Position numbers and translations under genes: made by a program. Of a DNA stretch of 64,000 bases, positions 33,886 through 46,438 are shown piece after piece; positions within the stretch are counted from its first letter, which is position 1, and every line of letters starts with the position of its first letter. The DNA comes from Rutidosis leptorrhynchoides. Taxonomy: Eukaryota > Streptophyta > Magnoliopsida > Asterales > Asteraceae. The stretch covers positions 706,443,501 through 706,507,500 of the forward strand of contig NC_092333.1 of NCBI RefSeq assembly GCF_046630445.1. The letters run 5' to 3'. The notes beneath the pieces were generated by a model, which was not told the DNA's origin, did not search any database, and saw nothing but the letters and a program-made list of their open reading frames with translations.

Positions 33886-36174
33886 TGTGTTTGGAATTTT
33901 GCTATAAATTAGCTTCTTCCGTTTCATTATCTTCACCACTTCTATACTTTCTTTCTCAATTCAAACTTCCAAAAGATTAAGAAAATGCTAAATCCAGTTC
34001 TGATCCTGGTTATTATATTGACCATCTATGCAGTCATTCTTCTTTTTCTTTTACCGCCAGAGGAATCTGTTTACTTCTTCTATGCTCTTGGGGTTATAGT
34101 GTTTTTAATTATCACGTGTCTTTATATTGCTATACGCATTGATATACACGGTTTTTAATTTCGGAGTCGTTATCGGGCTTTATATTTTCCCTTATATGTC
34201 GGAGCTTTATGTTTTTGTTTCTTCTTCCCGACTTCAAGTCAAGCGAGTAATGGTCCAGAATTCATAGGTATGAAGTTTTGAATGATCATAATATATAAAG
34301 TAGAAAGGAAAGGTAATAGCACGATTTGATTTGTCATATTACCAGAATATCCGAAAAAGACCGAATCATCAAGAAAAATATTTTCTTGATATGTTTAGAG
34401 GTTAAATAGAATGTAAGAGTCGTGTAACATGGCAAATGATGATTATAAAATCTATGAATCATCATCTTCCATTAAAAACTGAGCATGACTTACTGTAATA
34501 TAATCACGTTGGCCTGACGTCATTATATTATATTAACTCATGCTTCAATTCCCAATCACTTCTTCAAAGCATTTATAATTTAAACTCGAATTTTACAGAA
34601 TATAGAAACTAAAACAGTTTCCTTTATAAAGATATCGCAAAGAGATACTTAATTGCGGACATGAATCGTTATGAAGATATCTTCCGAAATATAGAGGATA
34701 TTTATGATGATATTTTGTAATTTCTAAGTTCGAAAGTTGATGAAGAAAAATTTTCTGCAAGCTTTTAACATGACTTTGGAGCAAGATATTCTCTAAAGAT
34801 TTCACCGGATTCAGAATTTCCTGGATTCTTTGAATATAGGGTTTGGCCCTTGTGTTTGTCCTTGGTCTCCTCCATGATTAGCTCAATCCGTTTTTCAGTT
34901 CCAAATTTTCTTTTGGGCTTTTCCAACGTACCATTCTTTATTATTAAACTGTTAGCCCTTAAGAACATCTATAGCATTTGCTGCTTCGTCAGCATTCTCA
35001 AGGTTAACGAATCTGAATCATTGATTGACAACCCGAGATGGTTTCAAGAAATTTTATTTTTAGATGATTAAACGCTGATTGTAATTGTCAATGGATCTAA
35101 TGGTTGACGAATAGGCGTTGTTGATTTCAAAAGTAATGAATGATAATTTTGGTGGTTTGATGTGATAATTCATCATAGAATACGAATGAATATAATTCAT
35201 GAATGTAGTGATCTTTAGGAAGATAACATCTTCTATAGCTTTACTTAAATTCTGATATGTCAAATTCAGAATATGTAATTTGATTTGAATGAAAATGGTT
35301 GTTCTTTGGTGCGCGGATACATATGTGGATGTAAGTAGTATAGTTACTGATTATTGAATCAGAATTTGAAGAATGTACAATGTAACATATTAATGTGAGA
35401 TATAAATATTTCTCGGGTATTACCTACCCATTAAAATATTTTCACAATTAACAGTTTGTACAAAAGAAAAGATATACGTTCATATATGTATTCTTCAGAT
35501 ATAATATAGATTTAATGAGTTAATATAATATTAAACTCATTTGATTTGCGGTTGAAACGAGAATAAATAATCTCCAAAACCTTAGAGATTTCATAATTGT
35601 CGCGAAATATTTCGCTAATGAAGTTATGAATCAATACTTCATCGTTCATTGTTATTGATATACCTCAGTATATGATGTTGGTGCTCGTGGAATTCTTGTG
35701 AAATTCATAAGGCACGAATGATGTTTTCTAGAAAGTTTCGAGTACATCGAAAATGAAAGTATACAATCAATCATGTATTTGAGTAATACACTTGGTTTAT
35801 TATGAAATGGAGTTTATTGTGTTGAAGCAGTGATTAACGATTGTTAAGTCATTAACGAAGGATGTACATCATAGCATATTAATGATATGAATTAATCAAG
35901 TAGTACATACTAGTTAAGATTCACACGTAATAGCTTAGTATGAAAAGATTTATTATTGTTCCAATCCATATATATAAAGTATACATATGTAATTCTTCAG
36001 GAAGAATGAGTCAATACATCTTAACTCATTATTTCTAATATTCCTTGGTATCTATGGGGCGTATGATGTTGATGTTTGAGGTACTGAGTGTGATGTTGAG
36101 GCGTGGAATGCGGATGTTTTCGTTGGTGAAGCTGGTGATGTTGGTGGTGATGCCGATGGTACTGGTGGTACTGG
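33886..36174. other. element A interior, degenerate, no gag-pol recognised
   Basis: This is where gag and most of pol should lie. Apart from a short plus-strand ORF (33985-34158) and the inverted repeat GGGTAGGTAATACCC (minus strand, 35429 to 35415) I see no coding content. Sequence around 35400-35460 resembles the pre-gag spacer of B, so the deletion lies between there and about 7775. Confidence 0.5.
33985..34158 (+). CDS. small two-helix membrane-type ORF, 57 aa, inside element A
   Basis: The ATG sits in an A-rich context (agaaaATGc) after a pyrimidine-rich leader and a CTATAAATTA box at about 33900, an arrangement like a small plant transcription unit. The product starts MLNPVLILVIILTIYAVILL and has a second hydrophobic stretch (FYALGVIVFLIITCLYIAI), so two membrane helices with a short PPEES loop. 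It is antisense to element A. I know no family. It may be a captured fragment, an extra ORF of this element family, or chance in T-rich DNA. Confidence 0.35.
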   Translation: MLNPVLILVIILTIYAVILLFLLPPEESVYFFYALGVIVFLIITCLYIAIRIDIHGF

Positions 36175-36576
36175 TTATGCTGCTGGTGCTGCTGCTGGTG
36201 TTCGTAGGTTTCGCACCATATTCTCCAGAGCCACTACTCGAGCGCGAAGCTCGTTGACTTCTTCTATTATTCCGGGATGATTGGCGGTTCGGACAAGTGG
36301 ATGAATAAGATCTAAAATTTTAGATATTATATATTTGTGACTGGATATCCTGGAAATGAGGGTGAAAATAGTGTTTCGAACGGGTTCACCAGTAAGTGCT
36401 TCAGGTTCTTCACCAAGAGGTGAATTCGGTTGGTGGAAGGGATCACCTTCTTCTTGTCTCCATTGATTAAGTTTACTACGAACCCATCCCCAATTCATCC
36501 AAAATAGATGATGGCTGATTGGTTGATTCATTCCGGTTACGCTGCCATTGGAGCTCGAAGAGTTCGAGGAATCCAT
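36175..36576 (-). CDS. element A leader ORF, 133 aa, unknown
   Basis: Minus strand, ATG at 36576, about 880 bp inside the 5' LTR. The N-terminus is Ser/Asn-rich, followed by HHLFWMNWGWVRSKLNQW and a C-terminal heptad-like helix (IIEEVNELRARVVALENMVRNL), which may be a coiled coil, then an Ala/Pro tail. The position matches the pre-gag ORFs of B and D, but the sequence is not clearly alike. It may be a leader ORF or a gag N-terminus. Plus-strand frames over the same stretch are shadows of the Ala/Pro codons. Confidence 0.5.
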   Translation of the reverse strand: MDSSNSSSSNGSVTGMNQPISHHLFWMNWGWVRSKLNQWRQEEGDPFHQPNSPLGEEPEALTGEPVRNTIFTLISRISSHKYIISKILDLIHPLVRTANHPGIIEEVNELRARVVALENMVRNLRTPAAAPAA

Positions 36577-37437
36577 ATTATGTGTTTGGAATTAGGGTTT
36601 TTGATATGAGATTAGTTTTGAATACTGGATGATATATTCGTCTCCTCGAATACGTGTATATAGCAAAAAGATTTCCGTAATTTATGGAGGGAATTTAGGA
36701 AAAGTGTTAGACAAAATCTATTAGGATAGATACGATAAGATATAATAAGATATGATGTGTCTTTACTTTAATAATGGCAGTATGATGTGTCGAGATCATA
36801 AAGTGATAAGTATGTAATCTAATAATCTTTTGATTAAAGACTTTCAATTCGTATACTGTGATAACCCAATGACATTTTTCAATTCGCAAACCGATGCATA
36901 AAGGCATAAGGCATATAGGTACGTGATATAACAGAGAGTTATATACGTTTGAGTGTGAGTAGTAATAATTATAAGAATTTCAAAATCATGGATAATATTT
37001 CATGTAATACATATGTAATACACATAACCATGATAGATGACTTATGAATGTCAAGAATTTCTGAAATCATTGTGTCGCATTTAGATGCGGTGGTGTAATT
37101 GGATAGTACTCAGGAAAGTGAGCAGAGTTCTTAGATTAGCTCGGCATTCTAAGATAAGTAAAGTTTCTAAAGTATAGTGTAGCATTTAACAGTTAAAGGC
37201 AACAATTAAAGGCACTATGGTCAAGGAAAGTTGTAGTCCTACATTAGAAAAGAGACTTTGATTAGAATCTTTAAGTCAAGTTTGGTAAAGCATGATTGTT
37301 AAGATTATAAGGCAATTCTAAATGCTTTAAGTCTAAGGCAGGAAAGGTTATAGTTTCCTAGATTGCTAAGGCACCCTAGCTAGCAAGTAAGGCACACATA
37401 AAAATGCAATCCTGGTTCTCTATAACAGCCTGGTTAT
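36577..37437 (-). other. element A 5' leader
   Basis: Non-coding AT-rich DNA between the primer site and the leader ORF. Several 'aaggcaa/gtttcctagattg' phrases repeat loosely near 37190-37390. Nothing else is seen. Confidence 0.5.
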
Positions 37438-37449
37438 GCTCTGATACCA
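37438..37449 (-). other. primer-binding site of element A
   Basis: Minus strand TGGTATCAGAGC, three bases inside the LTR, tRNA-Met type. It shows that the right LTR is the element's 5' LTR. Confidence 0.85.
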
Positions 37450-37452
37450 ATC

Positions 37453-39911
37453 TGTAACGTCCTCCCAATAGGGTCTGGAAGAAACGTTACTAATATCAAA
37501 TAAACCAACATATTATAATACGAGAACAATACTAAATGAGAAAATTTAACTTTATTGAGTACGCAGCGGAAAATGAAATGTCGTTACAATAATGGAAATA
37601 ACGATAAAGTAATTGTTCATATGCAGAAGTAATAAATGCGATATCTCTTGATCCTAAGTCCAAGTAGCATCACATAAGTAGTAGATAAGAAAGCTTGAAT
37701 CAAACAGCACCTGAGACAAAACATGCTAAAGTGTTAACCAAAAAGGTTGAGTGAAGTTCATAGGTTTAACAAAAGTAGTTATCGTTGTTTTTAGACCACA
37801 AGATTTAGTTGTAAAGTTGATCTCCCGCAGGATCAAAAAGTAGATCTCGCAGATCCAAAAGTAGTACTGATTCGTGATATTTTAGACTAAACGTTTGTTT
37901 TGTTGCCCCGATGATAAGTTGGCAGTACCTTATCACCATGTTTAAATCATTATTAAGTAATACAAAGACATCACGGTCGGGGACGTTACTCCCAATAGGC
38001 CTACCCCCAATAATTAAGAATGCCTTATCCTGAAAGCAATTAAAAAATATCACTGTGAGGTCTTAGTAGCATAAGCTAGTCATAGTACAGTTTAGGTTCG
38101 TACTTGTGTCTAAGTTGTTTAAAGTATAAAAGCAGCATGTGTCTCACCCCAGTAAGTATAAAAAGTGCTATAGCAATAAGAGTGGGGCTATGAAAGTCAC
38201 CTTAGTAAGTAGAGAGAGAGTTATTCCTCGGAATAAAGAGTTGAACGAGTGAGCAGGAAAGTCAACCTATTGACATTTAAGAGTAGTTAAGTGTTTTGCC
38301 CATGTTTAAGTTTAAGTATGTGTTTAAGTATAGTTTGTTTTACTAAGTTTCTATTCCTAGTAAGTTACTATTTTTATAAAGTTTCCATTTTTAGAAAGTT
38401 TCTTATTTTACTAAGTTTCTATGACTAGAGAGTTTCTACTTTTATGAGTGTTTTTCATTTTAGGATACTTGCCGTATTAGATAAGCTTCCAATCACCCCT
38501 TTCCCTTCGAATGGCTAATTTAGATCTAGGGGCTTGAGCCATAGGACCCTTTAAATCGGAAATCCAAACCCTCTGCCTAGAATCTCGTAGAAACCATTCG
38601 TCAAGAAAGTTCGAAGATCTATACATCTCTAATACATATCCCAAAATATTTTTGTGCTACAATATAAGTAGTAGGTTATAGGTGCTAGTAATAGTAATAG
38701 TGTATACATGTTAAGTACTAGTATAAGTAGTATTAGGGTTTAAGGTTTTAATATGTATATGTATATATAATTCGTATATATACATAAAAATATTTTTTTT
38801 TTACATGTATATATGTATATATAAATCTAGGAGTGTTTATGTATATACTTATGAATAACAAGTTTATAATATGAATATGAATTAACAAATATTAAAGTTT
38901 ATGTAAATAGTTTAGGGTTTATGTTATACCTTTGAAGATTCAAGATAATTAACAAAGAAAAGATGAACACGATGAAGATGGAAGATCAAAGCCTTAAAAA
39001 TCTTGAAGAACTCCTTGAAGATTCTTGAAGAACACGAAGAACAAGCTTGGAGATCCGAATACCACAAGAGAGGGAGAGGGAGAGATTGTTTTTTAGAGAG
39101 GATTTTGGTGTGATTTGTGAATGAGAAACTAGGAGTCTAGGAGTGTTTATATAGTGCAAGTATTAGAGTGTTAGTCAACATAAGGATGTTCTAATTAATG
39201 ATTTTATTTTGTTTTATACTCCCTCCGTCCCAGATTAATTGTCCCCAGACAAAAAACACACAGTTTTAGGAAATCACACTAACTTTATTTCTCCACCAAT
39301 GAAATATCTTCTCTCTCCAGATCCACCAATGAAATATCTCCTTTCCTTTCTATTTATGGAAGTAGACAATTAATTTGGGACATCCCAAAATGGAATAGTG
39401 GACAATAATTTAGGGACGGAGGGAGTAATTTTTAGTCAACAAAAGGTGGTACTAGTTTATAATTAGTCAACATAAGGATGTACTAGTTTATACTGTATTT
39501 TTAGTCAACATAAGGATGTAATTGTTTAAGATTCTTTAGTCTCATTATTATTACTATTATTATTATTATTATGTTTATGTTTATTATTATTTTTACATTT
39601 ACTACATGATAAGTATTATTTTCTTTTTACTAATTCATGACTTGTATTTATTTTTATTTAGTTCCCAATTGTTTTATTATTTATATAAATGTCACTTTTT
39701 ATTTATTACTTATAGATTAATAGTTATAAATAATATTATTGAAATGCATAAATTTTAATTAGCAGTGAGTGTCGAATAAAAGTTTATTATTTGGTCAACG
39801 TTAAATTGATTGTGTATATAACAACCCTTAAATAATTAATACGTATAGTCAGACAGTAAACTCTAGGGTCATTTCAGTAATTTCAGAAGTTAAAAAGTGA
39901 GGGTTGTTATA
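37453..39911 (-). repeat. LTR of element A, right copy (element 5' LTR), 2459 bp
   Basis: Same ends as the left copy; 209 of the 214 extra bases are the Stowaway insertion plus its TA duplication. Confidence 0.85.
39219..39425. mobile_element. Stowaway-type MITE (Tc1/mariner), 207 bp
   Basis: Begins CTCCCTCCGTCCC and ends GGGACGGAGGGAG, flanked by TA on both sides (39217-39218, 39426-39427). The left LTR of element A has the empty site with a single TA. Internal repeats of 'ccaccaatgaaatatctyctytc' are visible. It is non-coding and was moved in trans by a mariner transposase after A had inserted. Confidence 0.95.
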
Positions 39912-40244
39912 CTTTACCCTACTGTTGTGCATTACTGCTATATGTGTCTCCTTTATGGTTACTGTGTATGGTTGCTTCTTGTTAGGCGCTCATTACTCGT
40001 ACAGGTACGTATCATTTGCCCTCTCTATTTCGTTCTTATGAGCTCTTCGGGCCGGAGGTCCTTTAGGAAGCAATCTCTTTTGCGCTAGAGTAGAGGGAGG
40101 GACGACCTTATTTAGGCGTGGGTTCTATACCCGCGGGTGGAGTAGTGACTTCCTTCTAATCTAGGATACGAGGAATGATTGTCTACACTCACCTCCCCCA
40201 TACCCCACTTTCGTTGGATTGGGTATTGTTGTTGTTGTTGTTGT
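39912..40244 (+). mobile_element. RTE LINE 3' end with (TTG)n tail
   Basis: A 3' UTR of plant RTE type. A T/C-rich stretch leads to a GC-richer conserved block (about 40045-40230) and GGGTATTG followed by TTG repeats, then the 16-bp TSD copy at 40245-40260. It is the missing distal half of the element starting at 3235. Confidence 0.85.
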
Positions 40245-40260
40245 AATTTGAACGAACTAT

Positions 40261-41270
40261 AAAATCAATTTTAAATATGAGGTACATGCATATATAATAG
40301 AGTAAAATGATAAAATTGAATAAACCCTTTAATTCAAATGAGCAATTTCAATTCTACAATTAATCAAGTTATCCATGAGATTAAAAATCATTTCCTGCCA
40401 TTTAGACCAGTTGTATCGGTGAATGCACGTCCGTGAGATCTGATGTGGCGACCAACCCACGCCCAAATGGGCCGTATCGCGGCATTGGTTCAGCAAAAAA
40501 AATGGGGCGTTCGTTGCCAACCAACGGCTCAAGCAACGAGTGTTGCTTTTGATTTTGACCACTTGTCACTCAAAGATTAGTGCTTCAATTTGATGACCCA
40601 TAGTCGAATTTTTGGATTATATAAATCTAGGTTTAAAATGAAAGTTTAGGGTGTTGCAGGGAAAGGAGGAAGGAGACGACCAAATTTGTACGGAGTATTA
40701 TTTTGTTCATATATTTCAATAGTACCCTTGTAAATTTTATAAAAGTACATTTAAACCCCTATCTTATAACTCATCATATAAATCACTCTTTGAAACTACT
40801 AGCAGCAAACCAAAGTTTTAAAAATGTGTATTAATTAATTAAGTGATTTATAATTGTTAAATCCAAAATAATATAATACTAGTATTAATTATATTTATTA
40901 CTTATGATACAAAAACTAAAAATTAAAAGTCACATAAGCATTCCACTAATAACTCACATCAAAAACTCACACCACCATTGTTTCACACAAAAAACTCACA
41001 CGTCCTAGTCATAAAAAAAGTACAAAAGCAACTCATACCACTGACTCAAGCCCCTTACCACTACAAGTGGTCTTAAAGCGAATTAATTTGCACAATATAA
41101 TCCGTGCGAGGCTAAACTGCTGGTGATTAATTGATGCTAGCTTTTGAATAAATTATCACTGTCGAAGACAAGAAGTGTACTTGTCCGCTAGTGCTAACAT
41201 ACACGGATAACGTACTAGGTGTCGTCAAATTCAAAGAATAATATTTACAATTTCAAAAGTGACTATATTA
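40261..41270. other. intergenic, no gene seen
   Basis: AT-rich. It includes a GC-richer patch at about 40410-40540 and strings such as 'ccccttaccactacaagtggtctt' (41050-41075) that look like ends of a small inverted-repeat element, but I cannot find a matching partner. Confidence 0.4.
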
Positions 41271-41284
41271 GATTATTATGTGCT

Positions 41285-41409
41285 GCCAATGAGGCCTTGC
41301 TTCATTGGTATCCATGTTTCATGGATTCGAGAGTGACCCAGGTTCGAGTCTAACAACTAACAACTAACAACTAATCTTGCTTTTAAAAAAAAAAAAAAAA
41401 AAAAAAAAA
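41285..41409 (+). mobile_element. short SINE with poly-A tail
   Basis: A body of about 100 bp with a tRNA-like head, including a B-box-like GGTTCGAGTC at 41341-41350, then (CTAACAA)n, then A24-25. Imperfect direct repeats flank it: GATTATTATGTGCT (41271-41284) and GATTATTAACGTGCT (41410-41424). It would have been moved by a LINE reverse transcriptase. Confidence 0.7.
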
Positions 41410-41424
41410 GATTATTAACGTGCT

Positions 41425-42023
41425 AATAAATGGTAGTAGTAAATCTTTCAATCTATTATCATACAAGTTTGTATAATGTAAATATGAGAAAGAAAAATCT
41501 CAATATTTAGTTTAAAGTTGTGTTAGGAATGTTTGAAATTTTTTCTTTTTTGTTCCAACACTATTTGATGATAAGTACAGATGTGAGCTACTTACGCTAC
41601 ATTCTCTGAGTTTTTTTTCTAGGGAAAAAATCAAAAATTTGTAACAACCCGTTAGCGGGGGACGGGGGAGTTTCTAACATCTCATTCTACGTCTTCTACG
41701 TCGGATTGAGAAAGTAATATAATTATATGTTCTTTATTAGTTTAAAGTAGTGACGAATTTATATCTCATCATAATTTTTAGTTGAAACATTAAGATGTCT
41801 GATTACAATGCTATTTTAACTTTGAGGCGTTTTGTTTTTTAGAAAATGTGATGAATAATAAAAAGAAATATAATGAAAAATAGATAATATAAATTATAAA
41901 ATAGCTTAGATACATTCTTAAGTTAAAACATAATTTAAAAACGATAAGAAAAAAAATCAAAACGCTCTATGACTTACAAGTTACACCCATGTAAACTCAA
42001 TTCAACCCAAATGAACATGAATA
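41425..42023. other. intergenic, no gene seen
   Basis: AT-rich, with no frame or terminal structure that I can support. 'gtaacaacccgttagcggggg' near 41641 is a GC-richer patch of unknown meaning. Confidence 0.4.
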
Positions 42024-42031
42024 GATTTACC

Positions 42032-43582
42032 TATGGGTGAGGATGGTGCGGGTTGGGACGCTTGAGGTCAAAATCACACTCATAACCATTATTGCGGTTA
42101 ACTAGTTTTTTTAAACATTGGGTTCGATTAAAAGCGGTTTGGTTAATTTGGTTAATTTGATTAACGGTTAATTCGGTTAACTATTTACGGGAAAAAATAA
42201 TATTAAATTAATAAGTGTGTTTCTATACTACATAAAATAACATTGTAAAATTAGACTAGATCATTGACTCATATTTCTAATCAAAAATAAAAGTAGATCA
42301 ATGTAGTTTTTACACTTTAAATTGATACAAAAGACCATAGAGAATGAGACAAAACTTAAGTTCACGTAAAGTTCTTAAAATATAAACTTTCCTTAAAATT
42401 TTATTCTCCCTCCATCCGAGAGTCATAGATCAAAGTGTGTTTCATTGATGTCTTTCCATTTGATATAAGTTATATGTATGCTTATCTTTTCCGAACTTAA
42501 AAGTCAAAATAATGTTACACATTGATCTACAAAGTTTACTATTTTAACATCTTGACCATCTTCCACACAAATGATCACATATAAATTACTAAATGGTGCG
42601 GGTGCGGTTAATTCGATGCGAGTACCTTTATTTCCATAACCGACCCACAAAGTACGGTTAATTCATCTCCTTGGTCATCATCTTTAACAAGCGCAACAAT
42701 AGCGAGTGGATATTTGAGTGGTCCAGGGATCGATTAAGAGGTAGAACCGAAAAAATGTTAGGTGATTTACTTGCGAATGTAGGTTGCCCGAATCTTCATG
42801 ATAGACCTGATTCTTGGTTATGTTCGATCAACAACGATGGGGCCTTCACTGTTAGAGATACGCGAGTTCATATGGATCGTCTTATGCTCCCTGATTCGGC
42901 TATTGGTACATCTTGGTTTAAGTTCGTACCTCGCAAAGCTAACGTTTTTCTTTAGCGTCTTCATCTCGATTGTCTTCCCGTTCGTTGGAATCTCTCCGCT
43001 AAGGGGTAGACATTGTTTCGGTCGTTTGCCCTTCATGTAACAATAGGGTAGAGACGTGCAACCATATATTTTTTGATTGTGTCCTTGCTAGAGAGGTTTG
43101 GCATAAGATTCGCATATGGCTTAATTGTGGTTTACCTCTTTTAGACTCATGAGATTCTTTCGTCTCTTGGTTAGAAGGCGTTTGATTACAAGCTTCTTCA
43201 AAGAATCGGATCATTGCGGTGGTGGTGACGTGTTTATGGGCTTTGTGGCGTTTTCGTAATGGTCTTCTTTTTTTTATTCATTTTGTAATAGAAGTAACTT
43301 ATTTGATGTAATTAGATTAGTTGCTTTTCGTTGGTTGAAAAATAGAAGTCAATGTGTTTCGAATTGGAACACTTGACTATCTATTCCTTTGTAATCATCC
43401 CTTAACGTCTTGCTAGGGATCGTTTTTCTAATATAATCATTTTTTGGCCGTAAAAAAAAGGTGTGGTTAATTCAAATGTGTTAACCAAACCCGCGATTAT
43501 CCATTTGGTTCGGTTAATTTGATGCGATTTTATCGGTTAATACGGTTACGCTTTAGTTAAAGTGGTTTTTTGCTCACCCCTA
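42032..43582. mobile_element. TAGGGGTG-type inverted-repeat element, split by a LINE
   Basis: Left end TATGGGTGAG (one change from TAGGGGTGAG) and right end CTCACCCCTA. The flanking 8-mers GATTTACC (42024-42031) and AATGTACC (43583-43590) match at 6 of 8. Interior sequence repeats CGGTTAATTTGGTTAA-like strings. Same terminal type as the better preserved element at 58980-59668. An 8-bp TSD suggests the hAT superfamily, non-autonomous. Confidence 0.5.
42666..43460 (+). pseudogene. L1-type LINE 3' fragment (zf-RVT region and 3' UTR)
   Basis: A 5'-truncated LINE inside the TAGGGGTG element. The coding part gives RDRLRGRTEKMLGDLLANVG, SWLCSINNDGAFTVRDTRVHMD and WFKFVPRKANVFL, then a stop at 42954. 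It is the zf-RVT region matched by the fragment at 2391-3146. The 3' UTR shares 'gtcttgctagggatcgttt' and ends GGCCGTAAAAAAAA. TSD-like GTACGGTTAATTCA ends at 42665, and GTGTGGTTAATTCA ends at 43474 (12 of 14). Not functional. Confidence 0.8.
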
Positions 43583-44659
43583 AATGTACCTCCTCTTGTG
43601 TCTGACTAATATAAGTTTATAGTGATTGATGACTCCTACTAAAAGACTTGCGATTAATACGAGTTTACAACGAGCATCTAGTTTTGAACTTTTATAATGT
43701 GGAATAATGTTAAACCAAACTTCTATTTTGAAAGTATTATACATGTTAAAACATACTATTTGGCCTGTTTATATTACTACTCATGCATATATTCCAATTA
43801 CCCCTTTATGTAAAAAATAAAGGGGTTGTGAATAATACTCCCACCATGAGTTCTAACAAGAGTTAGAGATTCGCGCGTTGCCGCTTAAAATTTTATACGA
43901 TTTTAACGCAAGCTATTGATTTACACGACACATTTTACTTCATGTTTTTTTGAGCACACAAATTACAACAAAAAACAATTAGTCTTTAAAAATGACCATC
44001 ATTTGTTGAAAGCCATATAACAAAGTTTAAGTAGATACCATCATATGTATTCATTCTAGAGTTAATTTACATCACAAAGTAAACTAAAGATTAAAACTTC
44101 TAAACAATAAAACAATGAATCTAATTTCATGTCATTCAAATTATTATTAATTGCTACATGATCATACCATCTACACTATAAACACATGCTACTGTATTAG
44201 GACAGTAGCTTTACAAACTCGAAATTTGCCAAGAAGGCAACTCAAACACGAAATTTGCCAAGAAGGCAACTCAAATCAAAGAAACACCATGCGATCGTTG
44301 CGTACAAAATCATCACCTACAAAGAATCAAATAAACACTATCTTACGGTAAAAAAAATCAAACAAATAGATATAAGCCTTGCACAACAAATAGCCGGTCA
44401 AAGAAACATATGGTCATTAGTTTTTAAAAAATGGCTACTTACATAAGGAAACACCATCTCATGGTTGGTTACAAAATCATCACCTACAAAAAATCAAACA
44501 GGCAGTACCTAATGACTTAAAAAAATCAAACAAACCGATTGAAATCACAACTACTATAACGTCAAAGAAATATTAAGAACTTAAGTGATACATATAACAA
44601 AAGGTTAAACGATATAAACTCACAAAAAGATCACAATCAATTTCCAAAAGGATGAATGG

Positions 44660-44935
44660 TTTAGAAGTTTTGTAACCATGTTGACTTGTAAAATCCATTA
44701 TAACCATGTTGATCCATTATGACTTTACAATCTATTACAACCCTAATTTGACTTTTAAAACCTATTATAACCCTAATTTGACTGTAAACCCATTATAACC
44801 CTAATTTGACTTTTAAAGCCCAACGTAACCCATTATAACCCATTATGACTTTCAAAATCCATTATAACCATGTTGAACCATTATGAGTTATAAAACCTAC
44901 TATAACCCTAATGTGACTTTTATGGTGTACTTGAT
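44660..44935. repeat. degenerate tandem repeat, unit CATTATAACCCTAATTTGAC
   Basis: About ten imperfect units of 25-30 bp with shared 'yattataaccctaatttgacttttaaa' text. Located in the Helitron candidate, close to its 3' end in element orientation. A shorter duplicate (cgaaatttgccaagaaggcaa, twice) lies at about 44220-44275. Confidence 0.7.
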
Positions 44936-45005
44936 TTTGCAAATTGACTTTATAGATTGTAAATAGCAGTAGCCGCAACTGTTTGGCTTGCAATTTAAAC
45001 AAAAT

Positions 45006-46361
45006 TGTAACGACCCGTCAAAATCGCTATTAACGCGGCACGTTAATCATTGATTCCACAGTGAGGTTTTGACCTATATATGATACGTTTTGATAAAATA
45101 TTGCATTCATTAAAATAAGTGACTTTCTAAACATAGAAAGTTATAAACATGTGGGTGAGTGCTTAGGTATAAGCAAATTCCCAAAATACATAAGTTTTTA
45201 TTATACAGTTTGACATCACAGTCAAATTATTTATTACACAACGCAGTTTTATTTCGAATGCAATAAACTTTATACAAAGCATGAGAGACTCCATGCAGGC
45301 AACAAGCACATCACAGTGGATGCAGTCTAAGGACCTGAGAATAAAACATGCTAAAAAGTCATCACGAATGTTGGTGAGTTATAGGTTTAATTGCTCGAGT
45401 CATAATTATATATAAAGATAGACCACAAGATTTTATCAAAAATTTATCAATAGATTCTACGTAACAGAGCACCCTGGTAACTAAACTTTAACGTTATAAT
45501 GATAATTACCCCATTCGTTTTAACACACGCAAACCAACGTGTCATGAACTCAAATAACATACGTCCGTTAAAAGGCTAGCGCTCTAGCTCGGACGGGGAT
45601 GTCAAGCCCTATGGATCCATATACAATTATTCGCGCCCACCAGTCCATATCCTATGTACTGGCAGCTACTAGTTACCAAAGCTAAGGGATTTTCGGTTTA
45701 ACTCAGTGTAGAATTTAGTATGTACTTGTGTGTTATGGCGTTTAAAATAAATTGCATGTATTCTCAGCCCAAAAATATTTAAAGTATTTAAAAAGGGAGA
45801 CTATAAACTCACAGTTCAATATTGAGACTCAATATTGTAGGCAAATTGCGTAGACGTAATAATGGTAGACGACTGTATGGTTGGCCTTGGATTCAAGAAC
45901 AATACCCCGATTAATACCCAATATTTCCTTAGTTTAAAACGGTTTGAAACCCGAATTAAAAACACCCTCGTATATACCTTATTATTATTAAACTTAAATT
46001 ATAATTATAATTATAATTATAAATATAAATACAGATTATAGAAGAAGAAAAAAGAATGTGAAGAATCCGTCGAGCAAACAGGCGTATTTATAGTACTCTT
46101 TCATTTCCTGTAGCTCATGCGATCGCATGAGTTTTCAGTGTTTTTGCCATGCGATCGCATGGCCGCCTGATCCGATTTTGTTTGCTAGTTCGTCGACATC
46201 AAATAGTGTACTGTAGCAAATAGTGTTTTACTGTAGCAAATAGTGTGTACTGTAGCAAATAGTGTTTACTGCAGCAAAGTCGGTTTCACTGTAGCAAATA
46301 GTGTTTTACTGTAGCAAAGTCGTTTTTACTGTAGCAAATAGTGTTTTACTTGTACATCTTA

Positions 46362-46438
<77 letters not shown>

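Larger units (their letters stand above)
5194..39911 (-). mobile_element. gypsy element A, internally deleted, host of elements B and C
   Basis: The LTRs are at 5194-7438 and 37453-39911, beginning TGTAACGTCC and ending GGGTTGTTATA in plus orientation. The primer site next to the right LTR shows that the element reads on the minus strand. Removing the nested block 8155-33880 plus its TSD copy leaves about 9 kb. Only a leader ORF and about the last 100 codons of pol are recognisable, so most of gag-pol is missing. Flanking 5-mers are CTTTG on the left and CTTTA on the right, a duplication with one mismatch. It sits in the RTE 3' UTR. Confidence 0.8.

Noticed and set aside
42405-42600. CTCCCTCCATCC start reminiscent of a Stowaway end
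   Set aside because: No complementary GGATGGAGGGAG end or TA duplication nearby.
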